From positions 1 to 27,797 of the forward strand of contig JAIJLI010000009.1 in the NCBI GenBank assembly GCA_022722495.1: DNA of 27,797 nucleotides. The letters are read 5' to 3'. The translations under genes were made by a program, and so were the position numbers. The DNA comes from Dialister sp. (GTDB lineage: Bacteria; Bacillota; Negativicutes; Veillonellales; Dialisteraceae). Positions 10,101 through 16,595 of the stretch are shown piece by piece. The notes under the pieces are model-generated. The model was not told the DNA's origin, did no database searches, and saw only the letters and a list, made by a program, of their open reading frames with translations. Numbering within the stretch: the first letter of the stretch is position 1; the number at the start of each line of letters is the position of its first letter.

Positions 10101-10166
10101 AGGTGAAACTAGGGAAACTCCCATACATAGCAAGAATGCCGTCAATGTAGAATCGTTTCGTTTCAT
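7161..10166 (-). CDS. susC: SusC/RagA-like TonB-dependent outer-membrane transporter
   Basis: This encodes 1001 residues from the ATG at 10166, which begins a signal peptide (MKRNDSTLTAFLLCMGVSLV). The order is a carboxypeptidase-regulatory-like domain (about 38-110, ITGKVVDSNGEPIIGATI), a TonB-box-like stretch DEVVVVGYG, the plug with the SusC hallmark SSINNSNEPLWVIDGIP, then a long beta-barrel ending in TYLIGAKVEF, whose terminal Phe suits BAM assembly. It imports glycan fragments into the periplasm using TonB energy. It is the first gene of the operon and is divergent from the HTCS, the usual PUL arrangement in which the HTCS activates this promoter. The frame is intact and of normal length. 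An in-frame start at 10211 was not chosen because it lies upstream of the likely promoter box. Confidence 0.97.
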   Translation of the reverse strand: MKRNDSTLTAFLLCMGVSLVSPNYLYGKGEVAMNIMQQSQKITGKVVDSNGEPIIGATIKIAGTSNGTITDLDGNFFLDMAPKGVLEISYVGYLPQKVTVNSNKPLDIVLREDSKTIDEVVVVGYGSVKRSDVTGSVSSLDASSITSASQTNAVDAMQGRISGVNITRNAARPGGSYSIVVRGKSSINNSNEPLWVIDGIPTSSDARDLNPTDIEKIDVLKDASATAIYGSRGANGVVIVTTKRGKEGHFSINYDGYYGARVASHLPDMMNGDEYVKFRTELFKNLGRSTDRTNAEFFTPEEWERIDNKDYTDWIDLTMRTGQQYSNTITASGGDAKGTFSLGIGQLHEEGTIRDQDFNRYNLHLNVNRKFLKSWEMGGSLYFTYSKQNAGSYETLRSAYRLPQVAYPYDEEGYLAYHVFRNDGTTNPLLESTADGEHRETKRYRIFGNVYLQYKPIKDLTLKSQFAPQFLYKRYGEVVGKNAKNSTGKAAGVTAKYDQTNYWSYVWDNQITYDKQLDKHHLNASFVQSIQMEQWEYSNQAAKDFPFNSYWYNLGAAGLSNQMTSSTNYQKRTLASFLARVQYSFNDRYLLTVSGRYDGSSRLADGNKWSFFPSAALAWRITEEDFMKSAPAISNLKLRLSYGVTGNDAVSIYGTQSGISRLNYDYGGNVISAYYKNGLANKNLSWEKTHEINVGLDFGFFNNRINGAIDVYQRDAKDLIMKRNIPKTTGWSSVWDNIGWVRNHGVEIGLNTVNIQGKDFGWETNITFSKNTNKIVELYNGKQDDVANKWFIGKPLDVNYDYVFDGIWQTDEAELAKKYGQTPGQVKVKDLDDNGIINSDDKQVIGQRSPKWIGSITNTFTYKNFDFSVYLYTQQGAQLQDAFMSAYMTYEGNYKQVNVNYWTKENPSNKYPQPGNKGKYYDAMRYVDVSFVRVGSITLGYNLPKSWLEKINVKHARLYVTTNNPFTFTSYKGFDPEWATQNTWGTATGYTTYLIGAKVEF

Positions 10167-10208
10167 AAGGTTTTCATTTTTCGTTATTAATATTGTTGTT
10201 TCTGGTTG

Positions 10209-10216
10209 CAAAAGTA
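10209..10216 (-). promoter_or_regulatory. Putative -7 box of the susC operon
   Basis: Read on the minus strand this is TACTTTTG, matching the Bacteroidota -7 consensus TAnnTTTG, 43 bases before the susC start. I see no good TTTG -33 element at 19-21 bases upstream, which fits a promoter that needs an activator such as the divergent HTCS. Confidence 0.5.
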
Positions 10217-10266
10217 GTCGTTTCTTTTCTAAAGGATGGTTTTTTATCGATCAAGCCACACCGATA

Positions 10267-10308
10267 AACGTTCAATCAGAATCTTGGCAACGTTTTTCTG
10301 TCAATCTT
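10267..10308. promoter_or_regulatory. Candidate HTCS operator: imperfect direct repeat
   Basis: AACGTT-N7-AATCTT (10267-10285) is repeated as AACGTT-N8-AATCTT (10289-10308), an offset of 22-23 bases or about two helical turns. It lies between the divergent susC and HTCS promoters, about 50-90 bases upstream of the susC -7 box, where an activator would bind. The match is partial and found by eye only. Confidence 0.35.
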
Positions 10309-10338
10309 CACCGAAAATCAAGCATTTACGAAGTTTTT

Positions 10339-10370
10339 CTTGCAAATCTCATAAAAAATAAGTAACTTTG
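10339..10370 (+). promoter_or_regulatory. Putative promoter of the HTCS gene
   Basis: TAACTTTG (10363-10370) fits TAnnTTTG exactly. CTTG at 10339-10342 is a near match to the -33 element, with 20 bases between the two. Transcription would begin near 10377, downstream of the farthest upstream in-frame ATG at 10368, which supports the start at 10419. Confidence 0.6.
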
Positions 10371-10418
10371 CATACAAACAAAAGACTGATTATAGAAAAC
10401 GCTAAATACAGAAATAAG

Positions 10419-13400
10419 ATGAAAAGACTGACATTCTTGCTCTGGCTCCTCATAGAAGTATTCACCTTATCGACAGCTAAAGAAGGTTATTCTTTCTTGA
10501 ATATTGGTTTGAGAGAAGGCTTATCCAATGAGTTCGTCAATGACATGGTTATGGACGAACAGGGATTCCTTTGGGTTGCCACAGAGTCGGGATTGAACCG
10601 TATCGCAGGCAATAAATGCACGATTTTCAAGACCAGCAACTCAAATATCGGAGAAGATTCGTTCATCAATTTATGTTACGACAAAGGAAGCAACTCCGTG
10701 TGGATGCAGTTCAAAAACGGAAAGATAGACGTCTTTGATTGCAAAACGCAAACTTTTAAGCACTTCTCAGAACAAAAGGAAATGCTTCAGAAAAGTGTCT
10801 CCGCTATTCATGGTTCCTCGGATGGAGGCATTTGGATAGCGTTTTATAGCGGCGACATACAGCATTATAATGCCAATACACAAAAGTTTACGACTTTTCC
10901 TAAGCGACTTTTCCCTAATATCAAGAACGGTATCAGATGTATCATGGATGATGGGAATGACCATTTGTATATCGGCTTACGAATGGACGGCATGTATGTC
11001 TATAACCTCAGGACAAAAAAGACGAAGTTCTACAGCCACAATCCTAAGGACGAGCAGAGCTTGCCTGGCAATAACGTTCGCTCCATCTGTATTGACCACA
11101 TGAAAAACATCTGGGTAGGAACCAACTTAGGATTAGCCCTATTCGATGAGACATCTAGCAGATTTAGGACATTTAAACCACAGGAGCAAAATTCCAATTC
11201 GCCTGCTGGTGACAATATCCATCAAATCATGGAGATGGATAACCATACGCTATGGATTGCATCAGACTTAGGAGGCATCAGCATACTCGACCTCAATCGC
11301 TATCAGCATCCATATACGGAAAAACTCTCTTTTCAACGAATCACCAAGGAAAACAGTGGGCTGTCTTCCAACAATACCAGAAGAATCATCCAAGATTCTT
11401 TTGGAAACGTATGGATTGGCAACTTTAGCAGCGGCATCGACTTCATCCCACAATCCACATCAGATTTCCATACCTTAGGAGATTTGCAGCAGCCACTCAC
11501 CAATACTTTTGGTATCTTTTGTGACCGCCAAGGATATCTCTGGATAGGACAAGACGATTTCATCTGCCAATATAAGAATGGACAAGTTACCCACCGTTGG
11601 GATTTCAGCCAATATCTCTTCAATACCTCTGCCATGGTTTATAACTTCACTGAAGATCACCAAGGCAACATTTGGTTTGGCACCAACGATAATGGAGCTT
11701 TGAAGTTCAATCCTCATACTCAGCAGTTTACCCATTATCTCCGCATACAAGGGCTGGATGTGCATGCCATTTATGAAGATAAGAAAGGAACTATATGGAT
11801 AGGAAGCGAAGATGGACTTTATACTATTCAAAATGGGATAGAACACAAAGAAAATGAGATGAACAAAGTGATGGGAATGACCAATAGCGTCATCTACTCC
11901 ATCCAAGAAGATTCATACGGTCAAATGTGGATAGGTAATTTGGCCAAAGGCGTATTTGTTTTCAACAAGCACAAGAAACTTATCGCTCACTTAGATGACC
12001 AAAATGGATTGAAAAGCAATTCGGTCAACCAGATTTTCATCGATTCCAACAATGGAGTTTGGATTGGCACCTACAAGGGACTGGCATACATTGAAAATTC
12101 TCTAAAGCCGAAATCCGTCAAGCTATATGATGAGCGACAAGGATTGAAAGACACCCATATCAGAGCCATTTGCGCAGATAAACTAGGCAATATCTGGGTA
12201 AGCATGTTCTCTGGAATCGCTTGTCTGGATTTACACAAACAGCGCTTTTACAACTATGATTTCCAAAGCGGTATCACCATGGGCAACTTTGAGGAAGCAT
12301 CAGCAGCCATGACACCCGATGGTACCATCTACTTTGCTTCTCCTAGTGGTGTATGTTATTTCAATCCACAGTTGCTTTCAGAGCAGAAGACGGTATCACA
12401 AGTAGAAATCATTGGTTGCGAGAGAGTTGGAAGATTGTCCGACCAATTCTTGCATCGCCTCATTTCTCCGAATGAAGAGGGAGTGATACGCCTGAAATAC
12501 GACGACAACACCTTTAAAATCAGCTTTACGGCAAAGGATTTCTCGCAAGAGGGAAAGGTGGAATATTCCTACATGATGAAGGGATTGGACGACCAATGGT
12601 ATGAGACAGAAGGCGACCAGGATGTTACCTTCCGAAATCTCAAGCCCGGCAAATACACCTTTATTATCCGAGCGAAACTCAAGAACCAAGATTGGGATGA
12701 AGCCTCATCGGCTGAGCTGAAAGTGGTGGTAACTCCTCCATTTTGGCTTACTTGGTGGGCAAAACTAGGCTATATTCTCTTGGCTTTAGTTATCATCATC
12801 TATCTTTTGCGCTCCTACCAAAAGGAGCTATTGCTCCGCAATTCCTTGGCACAAACCCAATGGGAAAGTCAGCAAAAGCAGCAAGTAAATGAGGAAAGAC
12901 TGCGCTTCTTTACCAATATCACCCATGAGCTTCGCACTCCGCTCACACTCATTCTCGGACCTCTGGAGGATTTGATGGAAGATAAGGAAATAGCAGAAAG
13001 AGTGCATCATAAGATAGGATGCATCCATGCCAGCGCGGAAAGACTCCTCAATCTCATCAACGATATTCTGGAATTCAGAAAGACGCAAACCCAGAACCGC
13101 AAATTGACTGTTGCCAAGGCAAATCTCGGAGCATTTGTGAGGGAAATAGGTGTGCGATTCAAAGATCTCAACCAGAATAGCCGTCTCAATATCCGTCTGA
13201 ATATTAAAACGGGTGTGCCTGAGCTTTATTTCGATTCAGAAGTAATCAATACGGTAATCAATAACCTGATGTCGAATGCCATCAAATATACTCCGGAAGG
13301 CAGCATCACCTTATCGCTGACGATGCCAGAAGACAATACTGTAGCCATTGCAGTAGAAGATACGGGATACGGCATAGACAAAGATGCCCTGCCTCACATC

Positions 13401-14477
13401 TGCGACCGTTACTATCAGGAAAACGGCAATCATCAGGCTTCCGGCACAGGTATCGGCTTGGCTCTGGTGAAATCACTGGCTACTCTCCATCAAGCAAAAC
13501 TGACTGTTGAAAGTGAAAAGGGACGAGGAAGCAAGTTTATCTTCTCACTCAAGGCAGACCGCACCTACCCGGAGGCACTTCACAAGGATGATAATCAGGA
13601 TTTGGCTACGGCTGAAAATGCCGAAGAGAACGAAACCACGTCAAAAGAGCCAACAGAAGATATCCGTCCGCTTTTACTCATCGTGGAAGACAACGCTGAT
13701 ATTCGACTTTATATCGAAGAGTCGCTGCACGAAGATTATCGTATCATCCAAGCCTGCAATGGCAGGGAAGGAATGGAACAGGCTTTCTCGAAAGTACCGG
13801 ATATCATCGTAAGCGACATCATGATGCCGGAAATGGATGGCATCAAGATGACTCATATATTGAAGGAAGATATTCGCACCAGCCATATTCCTATCATCCT
13901 GCTGACTGCCAAGACCAGCATCAATGACCAGGAAGAGGGATATGACAGCGGTGCTGATTCTTATCTTACCAAGCCGTTCAGTGCAAAACTGCTGCATAGC
14001 CGCATCAGAAATATCCTGTCTGGAAGAAGGCGATTGGCAGACTACATCGTACAGAAGAATATCTCACAATTCGAGACTTCCGCCGATGAACAGCAGACAT
14101 CCCAAAAAGCTACCGAGGAAAAGAAAGATGCGATGACCTGCCAGATCAGCAATCTGGATAAAAAGTTCCTGGAGAAACTGAACAAGCTCATCGAGAATCA
14201 TATCTCTACCGATGACTTAGACATGGCATTTATGACCGACAAGATGGCTATGAGTCACTCTACCTTCTATCGTAAGGTGAAAGCCCTGACCGGAATGAGT
14301 GCCAACGAATATATCAAGAAAGCCAAACTGCGACATAGTATGACATTACTGAAAAAGGGTGAATACAGTATAGCAGAAGTAGCCATACTTGCAGGCTTCA
14401 ACAACCTCGGCAACTTCAGAGAGAGCTTTAAACGGGAATTTGGCAAGTCTCCATCAGAAATACTGAAAGGCAAATGA
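10419..14477 (+). CDS. Hybrid two-component system sensor-regulator (HTCS)
   Basis: This encodes 1352 residues from MKRLTFLLWLLIE, a signal peptide. Residues about 25-680 are a periplasmic double propeller of Reg_prop repeats (many xxxWIGTxxGL blades). About 690-775 is a Y_Y_Y domain, about 780-800 a membrane helix, and then a histidine kinase with H836 in NITHELRTPL, N953 in the N-box, and GYGID and GTGIGLALV ATP motifs. A receiver follows with phospho-acceptor D1133 (VSDIMMPEMDG) and K in LTKPF. An AraC-type HTH covers about 1266-1352. All catalytic residues expected of a working HTCS are present. Such proteins bind a specific oligosaccharide in the periplasm and activate the adjacent PUL. 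It is divergent from susC and upstream of GH28. By eye the sensor half is slightly more AT-rich (single lines of 35-42% GC) than the kinase/output half (35-50%). Confidence 0.97.
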   Translation: MKRLTFLLWLLIEVFTLSTAKEGYSFLNIGLREGLSNEFVNDMVMDEQGFLWVATESGLNRIAGNKCTIFKTSNSNIGEDSFINLCYDKGSNSVWMQFKNGKIDVFDCKTQTFKHFSEQKEMLQKSVSAIHGSSDGGIWIAFYSGDIQHYNANTQKFTTFPKRLFPNIKNGIRCIMDDGNDHLYIGLRMDGMYVYNLRTKKTKFYSHNPKDEQSLPGNNVRSICIDHMKNIWVGTNLGLALFDETSSRFRTFKPQEQNSNSPAGDNIHQIMEMDNHTLWIASDLGGISILDLNRYQHPYTEKLSFQRITKENSGLSSNNTRRIIQDSFGNVWIGNFSSGIDFIPQSTSDFHTLGDLQQPLTNTFGIFCDRQGYLWIGQDDFICQYKNGQVTHRWDFSQYLFNTSAMVYNFTEDHQGNIWFGTNDNGALKFNPHTQQFTHYLRIQGLDVHAIYEDKKGTIWIGSEDGLYTIQNGIEHKENEMNKVMGMTNSVIYSIQEDSYGQMWIGNLAKGVFVFNKHKKLIAHLDDQNGLKSNSVNQIFIDSNNGVWIGTYKGLAYIENSLKPKSVKLYDERQGLKDTHIRAICADKLGNIWVSMFSGIACLDLHKQRFYNYDFQSGITMGNFEEASAAMTPDGTIYFASPSGVCYFNPQLLSEQKTVSQVEIIGCERVGRLSDQFLHRLISPNEEGVIRLKYDDNTFKISFTAKDFSQEGKVEYSYMMKGLDDQWYETEGDQDVTFRNLKPGKYTFIIRAKLKNQDWDEASSAELKVVVTPPFWLTWWAKLGYILLALVIIIYLLRSYQKELLLRNSLAQTQWESQQKQQVNEERLRFFTNITHELRTPLTLILGPLEDLMEDKEIAERVHHKIGCIHASAERLLNLINDILEFRKTQTQNRKLTVAKANLGAFVREIGVRFKDLNQNSRLNIRLNIKTGVPELYFDSEVINTVINNLMSNAIKYTPEGSITLSLTMPEDNTVAIAVEDTGYGIDKDALPHICDRYYQENGNHQASGTGIGLALVKSLATLHQAKLTVESEKGRGSKFIFSLKADRTYPEALHKDDNQDLATAENAEENETTSKEPTEDIRPLLLIVEDNADIRLYIEESLHEDYRIIQACNGREGMEQAFSKVPDIIVSDIMMPEMDGIKMTHILKEDIRTSHIPIILLTAKTSINDQEEGYDSGADSYLTKPFSAKLLHSRIRNILSGRRRLADYIVQKNISQFETSADEQQTSQKATEEKKDAMTCQISNLDKKFLEKLNKLIENHISTDDLDMAFMTDKMAMSHSTFYRKVKALTGMSANEYIKKAKLRHSMTLLKKGEYSIAEVAILAGFNNLGNFRESFKREFGKSPSEILKGK

Positions 14478-14539
14478 TATAATGAATGAAAATAAGTAAT
14501 AGTTGAATGATTTTCATAACTCATCTCAGATTTTATCCT

Positions 14540-14581
14540 TATCTTTGCACCCGAAAGTCCATCAAGGCTTTCAGGTGCAAA
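14540..14581 (+). promoter_or_regulatory. Putative GH28 promoter with overlapping inverted repeat
   Basis: TATCTTTG (14540-14547) matches the -7 consensus; no clear -33 element is seen. An inverted repeat overlaps it: TTTGCACC (14544-14551) and GAAAG (553-557) pair with CTTTC (568-572) and GGTGCAAA (574-581), around a 10-base spacer. No T-run follows, so it is not a normal terminator for the HTCS gene. It could be an operator or a stem-loop in read-through mRNA. Confidence 0.45.
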
Positions 14582-14610
14582 AAATATAAAACTAACGATC
14601 AAAAAAAGCA

Positions 14611-16062
14611 ATGAAAAAAAGAATTTCTACACTCTTATGTCTCCTGGCGCTTACTATGACAAGCATGCAGGCAAAAGACTACAATGTGAAAGATTTCGGT
14701 GCCACCGGCAATGGAAAGGTTCTCGACCATCATGCTATCAATACCGCTATTGATTCCTGCGTGGCTCATGGTGGAGGACGAGTGGTTCTGCCTGCCGGCA
14801 CTTATCTCTGCGGAAGCATCCGTATGAAAAGCCATGTGGAACTGCATCTGATGGCTGGTTCCAAGATTCTCGCAGCTCCGGCTTCGATGAAAGCCTATGA
14901 TGAAGCTGAGGTTTTTGAAGGCACAGCTTATCAGGACGGCGGACATACTTATTTTAAAAACAGCCTCATCTATGCCATCGGCGCCAATGATGTATCCATC
15001 ACAGGCAGAGGTATGATTGATGGCGAAGGTCTCACCAGAAGAGATACCGAAAAAGGCGGTAACCTGCAAGGTGGCAACATAGGAACGGGCGATAAGGCCA
15101 TCGCCCTGAAGCAATGCCGTAATATCCTGATTCGTGATGTCACCATCTATCGGGGCGGTCACTTCGGCATCATCCTAACGGGATGTGAACTCGGCACCGT
15201 GGATAATGTCATCATTGATACCAATCGTGACGGCTTCGATATAGACTGCTGCAAGTATCTCACTATCACCAACTGCAAAATCAATACGCCTCACGATGAT
15301 GCCCTGGTATTGAAAAGTTCCTATGCCCTGAAGAAACCGGTTTTAACAGAGCATATCGCCATTACCAACTGTGTGATTACGGGTTACAAGTTTGGCACAT
15401 TCCTGGACGGCACCTATATTCCGGAAAAGGTAAACTGGGTATGCGGCCGCTTCAAGCTCGGCACGGAATCGAATGGCGGATACAGGAATATTTCTTTGAG
15501 CAACTGCACCTTTATGTATAGCAGCGGTCTGGCGTTCGAGGAAGTCGATCAGGGATTGATGGAGAATATCGTGGTGAATAATATCACCATGAATCATGTT
15601 CACCACTACCCTATCTACATTACCACCGGTTGCCGAAACCGTGGTCCTAAGGAGCGCGCCACCGTTTCTACCGGTCGCGACATCATGATCAGCAATGTCA
15701 TTGCCAACGATGTAGATTCCCTTGCCGGCATCATCGTTACCGGTATGCCTGGTCTGCCACTCCGCAACATCTCGCTGAGCAATATCCGCCTGCAATATCG
15801 TGGCGGTGGCAAGGCAGAACTGGCGAAAAAGGAATATAGAGAACAAGGCACCAACTACCCTGAGCCCAGATTTGCGAAAGAAACTCCAGCCTTCGGTCTC
15901 TACGCCCGCCACGTGGATGGCATAGAAGTAGATAATGTGAGCTTCACTACGATGAAGCCCGATTATCGCCCAGCCATCATGCTGGATGATGTGAAGAACG
16001 AGCGCATCACCAATATCAAGGCGGATGTTCAGAAAGGAAGCAAACTGGTCATCAAGAAGTAA
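14611..16062 (+). CDS. GH28 family polygalacturonase-like enzyme, secreted
   Basis: This encodes 483 residues with a signal peptide (MKKRISTLLCLLALTMTSMQA). The fold is a right-handed parallel beta-helix. YNVKDFGATGNGKVLDHHAINTAID opens the pectate-lyase-3/GH28 pattern. Catalytic positions visible are NRDGFDID (D207) and HDDALVLKSS (D229-D230). The usual GHG motif is replaced by a segment reading CGRFKLGTESNGGYRNI, which also covers the RIK-like position. This fits a distinct GH28 clade rather than classical endo-polygalacturonases, perhaps exo-acting or rhamnogalacturonan-type. Family members hydrolyse alpha-linked galacturonic acid. It lies 133 bases after the HTCS, with its own likely promoter, and ends in a strong terminator. 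Family is certain; activity is not. Confidence 0.9.
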   Translation: MKKRISTLLCLLALTMTSMQAKDYNVKDFGATGNGKVLDHHAINTAIDSCVAHGGGRVVLPAGTYLCGSIRMKSHVELHLMAGSKILAAPASMKAYDEAEVFEGTAYQDGGHTYFKNSLIYAIGANDVSITGRGMIDGEGLTRRDTEKGGNLQGGNIGTGDKAIALKQCRNILIRDVTIYRGGHFGIILTGCELGTVDNVIIDTNRDGFDIDCCKYLTITNCKINTPHDDALVLKSSYALKKPVLTEHIAITNCVITGYKFGTFLDGTYIPEKVNWVCGRFKLGTESNGGYRNISLSNCTFMYSSGLAFEEVDQGLMENIVVNNITMNHVHHYPIYITTGCRNRGPKERATVSTGRDIMISNVIANDVDSLAGIIVTGMPGLPLRNISLSNIRLQYRGGGKAELAKKEYREQGTNYPEPRFAKETPAFGLYARHVDGIEVDNVSFTTMKPDYRPAIMLDDVKNERITNIKADVQKGSKLVIKK

Positions 16063-16113
16063 GATAGAGGTAATAAAAAGTAAAAAGGTAAAAGATAACT
16101 GAAAGAAAACAGC

Positions 16114-16156
16114 AAAAGCCCCTAGACTTTTTCATCGAAGTCTAGGGGCTTTTTTA
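16114..16156 (+). terminator. Intrinsic terminator after GH28
   Basis: A perfect 14-bp stem (AAAAGCCCCTAGAC at 16114-16127 with its complement at 16140-16153) closes a 12-base loop and runs into a T-run. It lies about 50 bases after the GH28 stop. The stem overlaps the stop codon of the gene remnant on the other strand. Confidence 0.85.
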
Positions 16157-16445
16157 TATCTTCAAACTGCATAATGATCTTATGAAGAGTGGTACCTTGA
16201 CGCAAAGCTTCTACCCTAGGTGCAGCTGCATATTGCCTGATATTCTTCCTCCAGATAACCGTAATATTGCTTGCGGACATTATTGTTAGGAATCCCCAAT
16301 ACCAGTTTGGAGCCACGCGTGCCCTTGATGGTCAACATGCCATAATAGTGATTGGAACTTAGCGCTTTGGTTACAGTCATAGTAAGAGTGGAGCATACTC
16401 AAAAAAATCAGCCACTCCGTATGGTATTTCCTTAACTTTTTCCAT
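16122..16445 (-). pseudogene. Deleted remnant of an AAA-ATPase-like / PDDEXK_9 (DUF1703) gene
   Basis: Three collinear pieces in different frames on the minus strand match parts of this protein family, which is very common in Prevotella and relatives. From 16445 an ATG opens MEKVKEIPYGVADF, the family N-terminus. From about 16350 comes YYGMLTIKGTRGSKLVLG and then IPNNNVRKQYYGYLEEEYQ, the segment between the ATPase and nuclease parts. A shift of frame then gives QYAAAPRVEALRQGTTLHKI and IMQFEDIKKPLDFDEKV before a stop at 16122, the family C-terminus. Only about 100 residues remain of a protein usually over 500, so most of the ATPase domain and the nuclease core are gone. The native role of the family is unclear. 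Recognition is from memory of the motifs. Confidence 0.75.
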
Positions 16446-16504
16446 ATTTTGTAACCTTTCCAAGTACAAAGATACAACTATTTTTCAAGATACCAAGCTT
16501 TTTA

Positions 16505-16547
16505 AGAAGAAAAAGGCAAATGCCAGTTTACTATCCAGCATTTGCCT
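16505..16547 (-). terminator. Intrinsic terminator after the GH35-GH2 operon
   Basis: On the minus strand the arm AGGCAAATGC (16547-16538) pairs perfectly with GCATTTGCCT (16523-16514) around 14 bases, followed by TTTTCTTCTT. It lies about 50 bases past the GH2 stop. Confidence 0.8.
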
Positions 16548-16595
16548 CATTACTCGAGCTATATCTCGCCTTATATTTACATTACATTATCTTCC

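Noticed and set aside
14544..14581. The inverted repeat after the HTCS gene as a rho-independent terminator
   Set aside because: It is followed by A-rich rather than T-rich sequence on the + strand and overlaps a promoter box.
16286..16477. A 63-codon frame on the minus strand as a small protein gene
   Set aside because: It overlaps the AAA-ATPase/PDDEXK_9 remnant in another frame and is better explained as part of that decayed gene.
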